The notes beneath the pieces were generated by a model that saw only the letters and a list, made by a program, of their open reading frames with translations, was not told where the DNA came from and made no database searches. From Solea solea (taxonomy: Eukaryota; Chordata; Actinopteri; Pleuronectiformes; Soleidae), in contig NC_081153.1 in the NCBI RefSeq assembly GCF_958295425.1, positions 20,056,720 through 20,120,719 on the forward strand: a stretch of 64,000 bases of DNA, written 5' to 3'. Of this stretch, positions 1-13,239 are shown piece after piece. Position 1 is the first letter of the stretch. Every line of letters starts with the position of its first letter. A program made the translations under genes and the position numbers.

Positions 1-840
1 CCTGTAAAGTATGGACAGAAAAATGTATTATATTTATTATTTCTCTGAACAATAACATGTGCCATTTTAATAAAAACGCTAGGTAATTAAACAACAATAT
101 GAATGTCTGACATTACAAAGAAGAGAAACTCAAACCAGTAAATATGTGTAAATATTATGGCTATGGATGGACAAAATAGATATCTATACACTATAGAACA
201 CAATCTGTAATATGTATCAACAAATAAATGATATCAACTCAATCAAAAACACATGTGGTCTATGTAGTAAACCCAACAAACCCTTAAAACCCAGAGAAAT
301 GCCTAAAGGCTACAAAAACAAGTGGTTTATTGTTATTATTGATAAATCCACTGATTGTATTCTGAATCACTGGTTTCATTGACATGCCCACAGAGGTCAT
401 GAAGTCTTGTTTTACAGTATGAAGCCTAAATATACTCAGTTTATTGTGTCAGTAGCTCATTGATGCTCTGTATCTTCTTCGACTGTGTTCTTTACCTCAG
501 CTTGAAGCCAGAGTCATTCCAGCTTCTTTCTCCTCTCTCTTGGGAAACGTTTAGCAGAGATTATTTGTGGTACTTTTGGTGTCGTCTTCCTTTAGATTAA
601 TCATCAACAGCGTTCTTCTTGAGTCAGAATTCTGCCTCATCGTAAAATGGAAGCAATAAGTGCTCTCTTTCTCGTGCAGTCATGATTCACAGGGTTTGGA
701 GGGGAGTGTCTTCACTCTTTAACTCCATGTGTCCTGAAGGGTGTTGTAGCTGCTGTTTGCCAGAGCTTTGGCTCAGACTCCAGACGTGACATAGCACAAG
801 CTGTGAGTTGTGTAATTGAGGTCTCTGTTCTCCTCAGCAC

Positions 841-864
841 CTGCCTGCCTGCCTGCCTGCCTGG
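841..864 (+). repeat. TGCC tetranucleotide repeat
   Basis: About five and a half CTGC/TGCC units. Confidence 0.9.
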
Positions 865-1287
865 GCCTGGTGTCAGGGTTTGGTTGTGATTGGTGGACAT
901 GTGTGCGTCTGCATCATGGTCTTCACTGACTAATTGTTCACACTTCTCAGAACCAGGGGAAGTCGACGGAGATGGGGAAAGTGCAAGGCCAGTGAGTGTT
1001 GCAAGGAACTTTCAGACGGAAGGAACTTTTAACACAACCTCCAAGATGGTTGGCCTCATTCTAAACAAGACAGTTAATGTGAATAAATGGGAACTCTCGC
1101 CGACATAGAACTGTGTCTCCTTGCCTTTGTTTGTGTTCAACATTAACAAAGATAAGTGCGTAGAAACCTGTGCTCTTTGATCTGCGTTATTATGTAACAC
1201 TGGCAGGGGAAGCAAGAGGTTGGTGGGGAGAGAGGCGACAAATCAGGCAGGTAACACGACCTTGTCATGGATAGATTGTTTATCAAG

Positions 1288-1326
1288 TTTATTCCGGCTC
1301 ACAGCGCTGCTGTGAGCCGGAATAAA
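1288..1326. repeat. Perfect 18-bp hairpin with 3-nt loop
   Basis: TTTATTCCGGCTCACAGC, loop GCT, then its exact reverse complement. It is followed directly by the GTTTACAGT array. Confidence 0.9.
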
Positions 1327-1415
1327 GTTTACAGTGAGTTTACAGTAAGTTTAAAGTTTACAGTAAAGTTTACAGTGAGTTATGAGTTTACATAAAGTTT
1401 ACAGTGTCAAAGTTT
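1327..1415 (+). repeat. GTTTACAGT short tandem array
   Basis: Several imperfect units of GTTTACAGTRA/AGTTTACAGT, broken by AAGTTTAAAG variants. Confidence 0.7.
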
Positions 1416-1597
1416 ATGACCACACACACTTTTTCTCTTGATCTTAACCGCCATGAATAATTCACAGCTATTTTAAGCACTGTTTTCCATGTTGAGCTGT
1501 AACATTTAAAGAGAAGCTTAACAAAGTTGCCCGAGTGGCGGCTGCCCTGTCACACATCTTGAGGCATGGTACGGCTGCAGCCTGACCAGCCACTGCC

Positions 1598-1637
1598 CTC
1601 CTCCTCCTCCTCCTCCTCCTCCTCCTCCTCCTCCTCG
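1598..1637 (+). repeat. CTC trinucleotide repeat
   Basis: About 13 CTC units; it generates poly-Ser and poly-Arg shadow frames on the two strands. Confidence 0.9.
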
Positions 1638-2476
1638 TCAATGACATTACGGATAGTTTCCAACAGATGCTCAGGTGTGAAGGAAAGGCTTTTCCTCTAT
1701 AGGTCACTTAATGCGTATAATCCCCATGATGGGTCTCCAACCTCTCTCTCTCTAGCGAGGCCCAGGGATTTCAGAGAAGAAGCAGCATGGAAGATCAATT
1801 AAGAAAGAATTGACAAAGTTTAAAGGAGTAGTTCAACATTATGGAAAAAGTCCTTACTTTGTGGGGTTTAAGTCTAGCAGCCAGGTAGATTAGCACAGCA
1901 TAGATAATAAATAGTAAAAACTGGTTATTTTTTGATATAAAAACATGAGAGTGGTATCAAACTTTACTCAAACTTAGCGTCTGGCTCCTTGAAAATAAAT
2001 AAGCTTGAACAATTTAAGGTTTTCCACCCTTCAGAGCCTAAATACTTGGTTTTTCCACCAGTTAGTCAGAACTGAAGAAGACTCTTGGACGAGCGGTGAC
2101 GCCTTCAAACTTAACTCAAGCGCGTCCAGTCGCCTACAGCTAACCACAGGAGATGACTGTGACAGAGAACCTTCACAAACAAGCCTGAACAATGCTGTAT
2201 TTATGAGGCTCATACTATTGTCAATGCCGTATTAGCTGATAGCACATAAACAATGATCTAGATACTGATTCCCTCAGATTTGTTTAGTGAATTGAGACCA
2301 AGAAGATCCTGGGCAAAAACTTGGCTTCTGCTAAAGTTGTGCACTCACATTCTGGTCAGTGTAGACGTCCACATTGAGTCCAACGTTGGAGACACTGGAT
2401 GACATTTGACGACCACAGTTGACTTCAGAAGACTGACGGAAGCGGAAACTATGAATTGGCCCTTTTGTGCACTTTA

Positions 2477-2697
2477 GATTCTTCATTCATTCATTCATTT
2501 TCTACCACTTTATGCTCCATACGAGGGTCGTGGGGAGCTGGAACCAATCCGAGCTGACATATGGAAAAACACCCTGGACAAGCTGTCAGTCCATCACAGG
2601 ACCAACCAAGAGAGACGAACAATCATTTACACCTACGGTCAATTTACTAACCTCTGACTGTTTTTGTACTTTGGGAGGAAACCTGCTCTTTTGTTGA
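2477..2697 (-). mobile_element. SINE remnant, reverse orientation
   Basis: Begins with a CATT tetramer run and TTCTACCACTTTATGCTCC, the reverse complement of the SINE tail at 22590-22612, then GAGCTGGAACCAATCCGAGC. The pol III promoter end is missing. Confidence 0.65.
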
Positions 2698-5600
2698 CAA
2701 ACTGCAGTACCCTTTGGCATCTCATTGTATCTGTAGTAAGCTAATATCTGGCAGTTTATGTGGTGTGATCACCTCACTGCAGGGACAGTGACTAAACAAA
2801 AGCCTCTTGCGTACATCTCTTGCCTTGAGACTTCCACAACCTTTCGAATCATTCTTTCGCAGCTGACGTAACTGTTGCAGAAATAGCTTCACAGCCACAC
2901 AGAGGAGTGGAGAGGTGAACCCGTACACTGGCCAATATGTGTCTTTTCCTCACTTTCTCTCTTTTATGGGTTCAGGTTCCAGGCACCGGTCCAAAAGCGA
3001 AGGGAGCTGGAGGAGAGCAGACATTGTTTTGTGAGTGAGAGGGAGGAGGAGGAGGAGGAGGATGAAGAGGGGGGAGGAGGAGGATCTGTGATGCTGAAAG
3101 GGGCTGCAGAAAATGAAAGAGAGAGGAAGTTGTGGGGGGAACAAGAGGGCAAACAGAGTTGGTTGTATTGTGGTGGGGGGATGGAAGTTGGGAGGTCTAG
3201 GGGCGCCCCGTGAGAATGAGAGCAAACCAGGCAATGGTGCATGGGAAGGTTGTTCGGAAGATGCACATGATTGTTTCAAGGTGCCTCTTTACATAGTTAA
3301 TGAGTCTGGCAGCAGGGTATGCCCGGTCCTTTTCTTTTTCCTGTGTCTGTGTGGGTTTTGTTGTGCAGGACGGTGGAATTGTGCAGGAAGACACTTTTTT
3401 GTATTCCCTTGGAACAACAACAGTGCCTAAAAAAAAAAAAGGATTGTAATCATTGAAAAAGTTTCTGCTTCTGCGTCTTCCTCTGTTTTTTGAGAATTCG
3501 CTGCACGTTTCACACATTTCAGCAGCGAAATTGCTTTTCCACATGTCCGTTTCCAGCCCACTGGCTTTCTGTCATGTAATATTTGGGACCGAATTTAACA
3601 CAGACCCCTCATTATTCCACCACATGTTAAAAAGTTGCGGTATTGTTGTGCTGTGACGCTGTGTAGCTCGAGTTTCCCATCCCCTAAGCTGCAATGTTGC
3701 TCCTGTGCAGGATTCCAGTGAGCGTGAAGAGCTTCTCTCCCAGTGAGAATGAATAGCAGTCCCTCCTGCACCCCCACCCCCACCTCCTCGCTGTGCCCGC
3801 GCACCATGAGCCAACTATTAACATTTTTGAAACAGTCAGCGTGGACACACAATGTGTGCTAGTTTCATCCAGGGTTAGAGAGACGACCCAGTGTCAGCAG
3901 CTAAAAACACATAATTACATTTTTTTGTTTGCTTGACCTCCGGCAGGAATAATTCTCGCCAACCGATACGAACCCCCAGTCCTCTAATTTGAGGAATGCC
4001 AACTATTTTGCAGGGTCATCCCTTAAGTCGTCGTGAGACAACACCTGAGTTGACCCTTTGAAAATGTGGCGATCAATAAACCAGTGGGTAGATTTCAACT
4101 CTTTAGCTGGCAACTCCTTAAATGTGAAAAATGTCTGTTATTCTTTGTCATACTAGATGATAAACTAATGACTGTGTTTGTGACTGAATGAATGAATGAA
4201 TGAAGCAATGACTTATGAATCCTTATGGCCATCACGTCCATTGAAAACAAATATGGAATCACTGAGACTGACAGCAGCACTGTTGTGGTTTATTGAAGCT
4301 TGTGTTGGTGGTGAAATGGGAATCTGCTCCTTTTGTGTTGAACACTTCTGTCTGATTGCTGGTAGTCAGTGAAACCGAGTCCAACGATAAACAGGAAGAA
4401 GCTTTTCTGAGAAAGCACACAACAGCTCATGTTTACTGTTGACATTTTAGATCATTTGAGACATTTCTTTTGCCCTTAAACCCTTTTGTAAATGCAGGAA
4501 GTACTTTACAATGATTTCCTTTGACGTGCTGAAGTATATGACAACTTATTTTAATTGCAGATTCATCATTGAATTTTTTATATTTTTTAAAGCAGCTTCT
4601 TGAATATTGAAACTACTGTTTTTTCTCTGGTTCTCTAGAATTCGAATTTGTGTCGTCATCCTGGACTCTTGGATATTTTAGAATCTAGAAGCACCATATA
4701 TAGATGTTTCTAAACAGTAATTGTTCAAAAAGGGGTGAATCTCTTGCCTCTAGTGAACAAAAGAGTTTCCTTTTATCCGTGGAAGCCTTCATGTCTCAGA
4801 GCCAGATGATGGCAGCCTCACCACGAGATCCTTGCGTAGCGTGAAATCGGGTGGACACTGGGGTGAATCTCCATCTCATTAGTTATTCCTATATGTAAAA
4901 CCGTCAAATGTGGCCCCGCAAAGATACTGCGAAACATTATTTCACATCTTGGCTCATGCCTTTTGGAGGGATTAGCTCCAATCTCTGGGGGTTACCATGA
5001 TGCATTTGTGTACCTTCTTTTGGCATTGGCACTATAGGCTTGGAAATAATCCATGTTGTCTCTGCACCGCCAAGCCTGAGTGCCTGTTGGCCGAGGTCCC
5101 ATGATACACCATCCATACTGTTGTCTTCTTGTCTTTCTGACGGATCTTAAACCCCCACGGATGCAGTAAATTGTCCATTTTAAGTCAGATGTCAAAGAGA
5201 AACCCTCGACTTAGCGGGGATTCAGCAGTGTGGACGTGTGGGTCTTGAGTTTTTAGTGACAGTTTCTCTTCCTGCTGCTTTTCTCAGGCCTCCGAATGAC
5301 TTGGCAGTGAACAAGAGTCAACGTTGCACAATGTGACTTCCCCAGCAGCCTTTGCAGTTCACAGAATGTGTCTGCAAGCGTGGCTTTTATGTCTAATTAT
5401 AGGTTACACATGGTCGTTCACGGCCAGAGCAAGAGTCCAAGATGTGAAATGATAAGAACGGGTCGTTTGGATTGTACAGGACGCAGGAAACGCTGCAGGC
5501 TAAGGAGTGGGGCTGGAAATGTCAAGTTACCTTGTGGTTAACACGACAGTCGTAATAATACTACTTGTAGTAATACAGTTGTGATTAATAGGAGCAGCGA

Positions 5601-8170
5601 GGAGGAGCTGAAGTTAGTCAGATCATTTCCTGTGAGTTATCTCTAAGTTGGTGATGGTGGTGTGGGCGTGTCCAGTTGACTCATGGGTTTTATACTATAG
5701 GCTGATGAGCTTCAGTGTGGAGTTTGACCAAAGCAAAGAAGGGTGTCGTATCTGACACAAACGGTTACTCATTGGGTTGATAATTGATTGGTGTCAACAT
5801 CAGTATAACCATCACAGTGACAGAATGTTGTCCATAAAATGGAAGTTATACACTCGACATGAGTTTGTTCTTTTATGGACAAAGAGAAAGTAGCCGTCAA
5901 TAAGGACAACTTCAAAAGCTCTGCGTCACTCAGCACCGTCTTGTGTTTATGGATTCCTCTATTTGTGTAAAATAGATTTTTGGGGCTGATAAATATTTCA
6001 AGAAGTTGATGTTGAGGACAGTTGGTGTAACAGAAGAGGACACAAGGGATGAGGCAAGATGGAGGCAGACAATCCGCTGTTTTTCCAATATATTGGCCTC
6101 TGACGTCTCTGTGTATTATCATCATCCCTTTTGACAAAGAAATGTCAACACCAGTATGTCTGCATAAAGGCTTCTGCTGGCTGATGTAATCAGCCGACCA
6201 ATAAATTGGTCAGGCCCTAGTTCCATGGCAGGCTTATGGACATTTATTACATCTAAATAATGCGTGTAAGTGAGGCTGAAATTGAATTTCAAACTGAAAA
6301 TGTGTGTCATGTTTGTGTCACAGCCACTTCCTGTTGTGTTCAGAAGGCATGCACCTGTCACTTTCACGTCGTACAGTACTGTGTCTTCTGAAACTCAGAT
6401 ACAGTGTAAGAAACTGCCCGACGGATGCAATAATGATCCCAATGAAAACAACTTTTGTAAGATTATCTGCTGTAAAATGTCGGTTATAAAAATGCACACT
6501 TTTTAAACTCTGCCTTTGTTTTGTCGTCAGGGAAACTCCACCATCATGACACAGAGTTTCAGCCACCGACAAAACAAACATGCAATCTCTCAAACTGTGA
6601 TGTTTTGAGCTGCGGTGGTTTTGTCGCAGCTTGCACTGTGGGTTCGACACAGCGCGACACAGATCCTGTCGAAGAGACAGTCGCCGCGACTGATGCCGTC
6701 AAAGTGCTGCGGCTCGTGAATCACAAATGGGAGTGGGGGGAAGGTGGTGGGTGTCATATTTACCCTGAGGATACAATAGTCTTTTATTCAGCGTTATACA
6801 GTGAATGGAGCCTTTTCTGTCAGTTGTATTGCTCTGTCTTGGTATTTGCTGTTGAATGAAAACACAATGTTTATATTTAAGTCGCAAAACAAGGACAAAT
6901 GAGGAAGTAAGCGCTCTGAAATATCCACCCAGTGGAGTTATTGATTACACTTTGTTAGTTACAACTCTCTCTCTCTGTAACTGTGGTGTAAATAAGTATT
7001 GATCAACATATCAGTGTTAGTGAGGCGCATCTGTCTGTGTTGCTGAGGTTTAAAATGAAAGCTCCACGCAAGACGTTTTTTTTTTTTCAGAAACGGAGAA
7101 GGTAAAATTTCACCGAGCGTGCTGTGTAATTATGCTAATACGCAGCCACTGGCAGGGCTTATAAAGAGGCTCTAATCAGAGGGTCAGCCTTCCTGAAAAC
7201 TGTCCAAATGAAGAAATTACCATGTACGCTGAGCTCTCAACCGCATCCCAGGAGCCGTTTCTACCCCAGAACCCTTCACACGGCCCACTTATTTGAACTG
7301 GCTCTCACCCGCACCAAGCTGCACTCTAAGGAAAGACTCGTAAAAGTCATCAGGTCCTCATTATCGTCATTACTATAATTATTTTCTATATTTAACTATG
7401 TGAAATGAGGCCAAATGAGTGTGTATGAGAAACCCCGGGACACGTGCTACAGTGGTACAGCCCTAATTTTCACACCGGCCCCTGCAGCACCAGGACCTGG
7501 CGGTGGTCTCGCCGTCAGAGCGTTTTTTTTGGGAGCGGGCTGATTCTGTTTGGGTTGAAACATCCTCGTGTCTTTGAAAGCAGCACTAGATCCCGTTGCT
7601 GTGGAGACGCGGGCTTCTGCTATGTGGTGTGGTGGTGCTTTTGGCCACAGTCGCTGGGGAATTAGAGTGTTTGTGAGCTTGTTTAGCCAAAGCCACCTTC
7701 ATTATTATTAGACTGACGTGTATCCCGGAGAGAGAGGCAGAGCTGAAACCACCCAGAGAGCAACGGTGGGCCTCTTTTCAGCAGGCGGCGAAGTTACATA
7801 AGATTGGTTTTATTTTTGGACTGGTCAATGAAGGTTCATATGAATGAGAGGACGTTCGCAGTGTTTATATTCAGGCGAGACGCTGGTGGAAAAAAAAACC
7901 TGCCCTGTTGATGTAGAGATGTGTGAGTCATGAGAGGGATTTGTGGTGGTGGGCTCCGACAGCCGGGTCCTCAGGCTGGATATTGTCCTCCAGGTGCCAG
8001 GATGGATGTCTCAGCTTTGCACGATTCTTTGCTTTTTAACGACAAAAACACACCCAGCCGTGGCACCGCCTCAAAGCCAGATGTTGTCAAGGGTAGCATG
8101 AGGGAAACACTCGTGAGTTTGAGGTTTCCTGCTCAGAAAATATCCAAACAGACCATTAATCAATCGAACG

Positions 8171-8395
8171 ATAAACAAAGAAATGATCCGCAACTTTGTT
8201 GTTAATGGATACGTGGATTTCACGAGAAATCAGTCAAAAAATACCAAACATTATGTTCCAGTCTCCACTAAAGGGGATTTATTTTTCATAGTGTCAATAA
8301 ACAAAGAAATGATCCGCAACGTTGTCGTTAATGGTTAAATGGATTTCAAGCTAAATGTGTCAAAAATAGCAAACATTATGTTTCAGTCTCTACAT
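8171..8395 (+). repeat. Two-copy direct repeat, 126-bp period
   Basis: ATAAACAAAGAAATGATCCG begins at 8171 and again at 8297, each followed by matching GTTAATGG and AAACATTATGTT stretches. Confidence 0.8.
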
Positions 8396-8768
8396 AAGAG
8401 TAAACTCAATGTTTTAACGATTTGGACAAAGAAAACTTAGGTTTTTTTTTTTATTTAATCGACTGTAGTGATCTAAGACTAAATCTGAACAAATACCAGA
8501 CATGTAACTACTGTAAATCAGATTAAAGATAAAATTAGACACAGTAAAAGAGGCAATTTAAAGAATAATAATGTAACCATGTCCCTTTAGTGTAAAAGTT
8601 AAAGCGTGTAACAAACAAAAAAGACCTTAAAAAAGACCCACTAAAAATCCAATTCCTGGACCAGAAACACAACATATTGACATGAGGAAGCAGTAGATCA
8701 TCTGCCGCCTGGCTGACTTATAACAGATAACTTCCTGGAAGCTCACACTCAAGCCAGAAGGGCCTCAC

Positions 8769-8804
8769 CCTCCCCTCCCTCCCTCCCTCCCTCCCTCCCT
8801 CCCT
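8769..8804 (+). repeat. CCCT tetranucleotide repeat
   Basis: About eight CCCT/CTCC units. Confidence 0.9.
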
Positions 8805-10571
8805 CTATGCCCTGCCTATGCCTGACAAATGGCAAACACATGTGTTTATAGGCGGATCAGCGGTAAGCGATGGAGTCACCGTGTTGTGAGTAACCGGTGT
8901 TTATGCCAGAGATCTGACGCCCGCTTTAATAGTCAGTTTCACCTGCGACGATTACAGTGGTGTAGCGGACTGAAACAAACAAAAACAAGAGGAAAGGGGC
9001 CGAGCGTTTCCAGCCATCTGCATCACTTCAAACAGATCTGCATGTGCCCGAGCTGCCGCTCATCACAGCAAACAACCTGTTTGTTCAGTGGGATTTAGGC
9101 CGGTGATAGTGTGGGTTGTCATGTTTGGATTCAAATCTGGTAGATCACGAGTGGATCACGAGTGGATCACGGAATTTTATAATGATCTGTAATATCCTTC
9201 CAAACTTATTGTTAAACTTCCAATAATGCTCATGGCTCGACAGAGTGAAAAACACACTGATCCACCGCAGCGTTAAATCCAATCACCTGTTTGTATAAAG
9301 TCTGTATGTTTAACCAACCGCAAGCTCAAATAAAAACCAGGCCACGGCAAGAAAAAAAAGTGTCAATGTGTGAAAATACTCTTGAGCTGTTCTCATTGAG
9401 ATCTCTGTGGTGCCCACATTCACCACAACAGATGATGCTCATGCACACACACACTGATGGTGGACCTCTGCACAAGAGCAGATGTTTGTGCCTCCTGTCA
9501 AAGTCATAGTCATTTACCAACTAATATTAACCAGAACTACAGGGGGAAATTATTCAAACCGTCACCATGTTTGAGTCAAATTAAAAAAATCCTCTTTTGG
9601 GCCAAAATCCTATTGCAGCCTCTGCAATATGAAGATTTTCACGATGTATGTGTTGTTTCATAACCTTGTAAAACAAATGTCTGAATAGCCATTTATCTGT
9701 GTACAAATGCATTAATCTCAAACAATGAAAGGTGTTTCCTACAAGCAGCAAGATTCAGCAGCCAGCTAATTTCCATCTGGATAAACAGAAAGTGCAGTGA
9801 ATAACTACTGAAATATGATTTTGAAGGTCAATGTGTTTAAAATGATGTTTTAAAGCAATTCTCATAAAAGTAAATGAGAGTCACGGATATGAAATAAGTG
9901 GGAAGTATGTTAAAACTGACTGTAGAAATCTTAAAGCAGAACTTTGTAGGATTTTTACCCTAATTTAACATCATAAGAGACATTGTGAAGGTTAAATATC
10001 TTGTTGCGAGGAGATTGGGGGCTGTCGCCACTCCCCCTACTGTCTGTTAACAGCCTTGCAAGATAAGAGTCCTCAGAATCAGGAGGTCTTGCAAGAAACA
10101 CATCGCTTCAAACTCCCTAGCCAGGTACTAGCTAGTATATGATCAATGCAACGATAGTGTTATTTTCTGCTCGTTGCATTTCTGTGAATGTGTCACTGAG
10201 GTCTTGACGTCTTTAAGATATTTGGCAGAAATGTTCCTCCTCTGCTCAGACAGTGGTTTTCACTACAGAGCTTGTGTTTGTTTGTGACTGTGTGTGTGTG
10301 TGCACATGTGGCACTGACTACCGTCAGACACAGAGACACAGATTTAATTTCCCCTGAGCATCAAACACTAAGCAGGTAACCACAGCAGGACAACAGGCGT
10401 CGTTCAAGAGTCATGGATAAGTTCATGCCTGGAGTGACATTGGGGGTCATGTCATGTCATCATGACACCACCATGACATTTATAACATATGACGATGGAT
10501 TATTGATTGCAAAAATTAAACTTCTATATAAAGTATGATGTGTTTTTCACTTATCGACTTATAATAACAGC

Positions 10572-10745
10572 AAAGCTGCAACTAACAATTATTTTCACAA
10601 TTGATTAATCTGTTTTCTAGATCAAACGAGTACTTGTTTGGTCCCTAGAATGTTGATCAGTGTTTCGTCACCTGGAAATGATGATGTTCTCAGATCTCAA
10701 AATAGTTGACGATTAATTTAAATAATAGATAATTGTTGCAGCCCT
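10572..10745 (+). mobile_element. Short MITE copy of the GCTGCAAC family
   Basis: AAAGCTGCAACTAACAATTA at the left and GATAATTGTTGCAGCCCT at the right, with a shortened diverged body. Confidence 0.6.
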
Positions 10746-11751
10746 CGTCTGCAGTCTTGTAGGATCCAGATATACCTTGAAAAATGCACTTGTTCACAAT
10801 GCATAATACAATTTTATGACTCTATTATGACTTCATGATGTTATTTATCAAATGAAATCTGGAATACTCATCAACAGGTCGGGTAAAATGTGTTTTTTGG
10901 ACAATGTTTTGGTCAACCTTGAACTTGACCATTGACTGACCTGCCACAATAAGTGAAAAATGTAGAGAAACTCTCCTAAAGAACATCTTTGCAGTGCTAA
11001 GTTACTCTGTACACACACAGTAAAGAAGTGAAATTGTGCATTAAATGTGATTTAAACAATAAATGGAGTATTAAAATACTAGTAGGTGCTGCACAATTCA
11101 AAGCAATTAATGTTGTCGTCCCTAATTGAACCGATATTGATCAGACAGTCATGCGTCCTCAGATATTCAGACTTTAATGTTACCTCCTGAACAAATAAAC
11201 TTCCAGGTCTGATACCATTGAGTTGTGTAAGTCTCAGTCCAACATTAAGCAGCTATTTGGTTTGGTTGGTTGTGGGTTTGATTGTGTGATGGGTGTTGCT
11301 GGCTAATGGCCTCTGTCAGTGTCCTTAGACAATAGCCAGGGAAGCCAGGCCCCATAGAGAGAGATAACAGCGTTTCTATCAAAGAGAGTTTCACATGGGA
11401 ACTGCCTGAATGAGGCGGGTTAGAAAGAGGAAGGCCAAGGAAGGTTCAAGAAAGCCTCAAACCTAAGTGGGCTTCCTGATTCCCACACTGAACCACTGAA
11501 GGGTGAGACGTTAATAACACAGACCAACATGAAACACTGCCGGACTTTGAAAAGCTTCCAGAAACTTTTCAAACCAGTCTCTTATTTACATGTTTTTCTG
11601 ATAATCCTTAATCTGTAAGAATATTTCTTGTTGATCCAAACGATTACTAAATGAACCTTCAAATATTTCCATTAACGTTTTGATTGGTTTGAGTTTTGTT
11701 TTTGTTTTTATTTAATAGTTAAATAAGCTCTAGTTTTCATTCTTACATTGG

Positions 11752-11918
11752 ATTTATTTTAGTTAATGGACAAAATAAGACTTTTGAGAACATTGTTTCA
11801 AGGTTTGGGAAACAGTGGTCAACGTTTTTTGACATTTTCTGGCATAAGTACTCATTAATTGAGGGAATAATCGACAGATTAATTGTTTATGAAAATGATT
11901 GTTAGTTGCAGCTCCCTA
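11752..11918 (-). mobile_element. Diverged MITE fragment of the GCTGCAAC family
   Basis: In reverse orientation it ends GTTAGTTGCAGCTCCCTA and contains ATCGACAGATTAATTG. The other end is unclear. Confidence 0.5.
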
Positions 11919-12831
11919 TGGTGCAAGATGAGTGTATCTTAAAACCCACTGTCTGTCTCAAAGTTAATCTGGTGGGAGAACGCAGAACAACTAAAAACAA
12001 ATCATGAAGTCATACCGGTACTGGGAAATAAAAGAATAAACAAATACATTTTTGCTAATTATTATTTTAATAATAATGTGAAGCTCATGGATAAACTAAA
12101 ACGATACAAGAAACACAACAAAAGCATATGTGGCTACTCCCACGAGTGAAATCAAGCTGCTGAAAAGGGGTATTCATGCCCAGTTAACTCCTTCCGTGGA
12201 TGAATAACGGCTAAAGGGAAGAGACTGGTGCATTTACAAGGGCAATTAGCCTTAAATGCTTCTCTCTCAGACACAGAGGTGGCACACTCTGGGGCTTTTC
12301 CTATCTCCAAAATCTGTGGGTTTGAGTCATTATCCCTCAGCCCTCACTGGCCTTTTGATAGCTGCCCTGGAGCACAACGCGCAAGCTGAGAAAATCCCAT
12401 CAAGTTTAGATTTAGTTTGGAAGACATCTGGCGTGGAGCTGTAGGCCAATGGCAATCCTGTATGGTAATGTGTAGAGTTCACCAGCATGTCGCTCACCAA
12501 AGAAGGATAGTTAATCAGAGTAGCCTTTATTGTTTTAAACAAATTGTTGGTATTCTTTGAAACATTCTTCTTTTTCTCTGGAGAATATGATCAAACTGAT
12601 ACCTCTCTTAATTTGGTACAGTGAACATGATGTTGTAGTTCGCTTAGCTGAAGATTTAGGGTTATGGTGTAGCCCTAGGTGTGGTATGGATTGGTGGAGT
12701 TATAATACTGAAGGACAGAACCTTCACATTGTTTCCAGTTTTTGTGCTAAGCTAATTTAACTAGCTCTCAGACCTGTTTGTTTTTGGCAGGGCAAAAAAC
12801 TTGAACTAAGAAAGTCTCTTTCTTTCTGCAG

Positions 12832-13239
12832 AACCTGATGGCCAAAGCATTGTACGACAACATGCCGGAATCCCCAGAGGAGCTGGCCTTCCGTAAAGGG
12901 GACATCCTGACCGTCATTGAGCAGAACACGGGAGGCCTCGAAGGCTGGTGGCTCTGCTCCCTGCACGGCCGCCAAGGCATCGCCCCAGGCAACCGACTGA
13001 AACTGCTAATCGGACCCATGTTTGACTCCCAGTCGCCAGTTGCCTCCGCGGCCACTGCTGTTGCCCATTCCCCTCAGAGCTATCAGCAGAAGGCTGGTTC
13101 AGGGTCTCAGGGGCTCTACCAGGTGCCCCCATCGCTCCAGAGTCCACAACAGCAGAGTGTCTACCAGGTTCCTCCTGGACAAGACGTCTACCAAGTGCCA
13201 CCAAGGAGTACGCTAGCTGCAGACAACACACCCAGCAAG
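12832..13239 (+). CDS. nedd9: nedd9 SH3-domain exon plus first three YxxP motifs
   Basis: The acceptor is tttctgcag/AACCTGATG and the donor is CAAG/GTGAGA; the length is 136 codons. It encodes the whole SH3 domain (ALYDN, the acidic EELAF stretch, the GWW tryptophans, [14 protein letters not shown]), which in this family binds polyproline segments of FAK and PTP-type partners. Three YQVP motifs follow. An in-frame ATG sits two codons into the exon, so a shorter protein starting here is conceivable, but in known NEDD9 this exon is preceded by a short first coding exon. Confidence 0.95.

Larger units (their letters stand above)
1..12831 (+). other. 5' intron or flank of nedd9, no coding exon recognised
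   Basis: I looked for the short first coding exon of nedd9 (a few codons ending at a donor) and found no convincing candidate. Open frames here are short and come from simple repeats or chance. Contents include TGCC, CTC and CCTC simple repeats, a perfect hairpin at 1288-1326, a SINE remnant at 2477-2697, a 126-bp-period duplication at 8171-8395 and two TAG-GCTGCAAC MITE fragments at 10572-10745 and 11752-11918. It may be first-intron sequence or upstream DNA. Confidence 0.6.

Noticed and set aside
1468..1802. Poly-Ser and poly-Arg frames
   Set aside because: Produced by the CTC trinucleotide repeat.
2950..3279. Ser/Leu/Pro-rich minus frames of about 100 codons
   Set aside because: They arise from a GGA/GAG-rich stretch and have no recognisable domain.
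7201..7230. ATGAAGAAATTACCAT/GTACGC as the missing nedd9 first exon
   Set aside because: The join would not be phase 0 with the exon at 12832 and the encoded residues do not fit the family.
8000..8400. CRISPR-like direct repeats
   Set aside because: Only two copies with a 126-bp period in a eukaryotic intron; a simple duplication.
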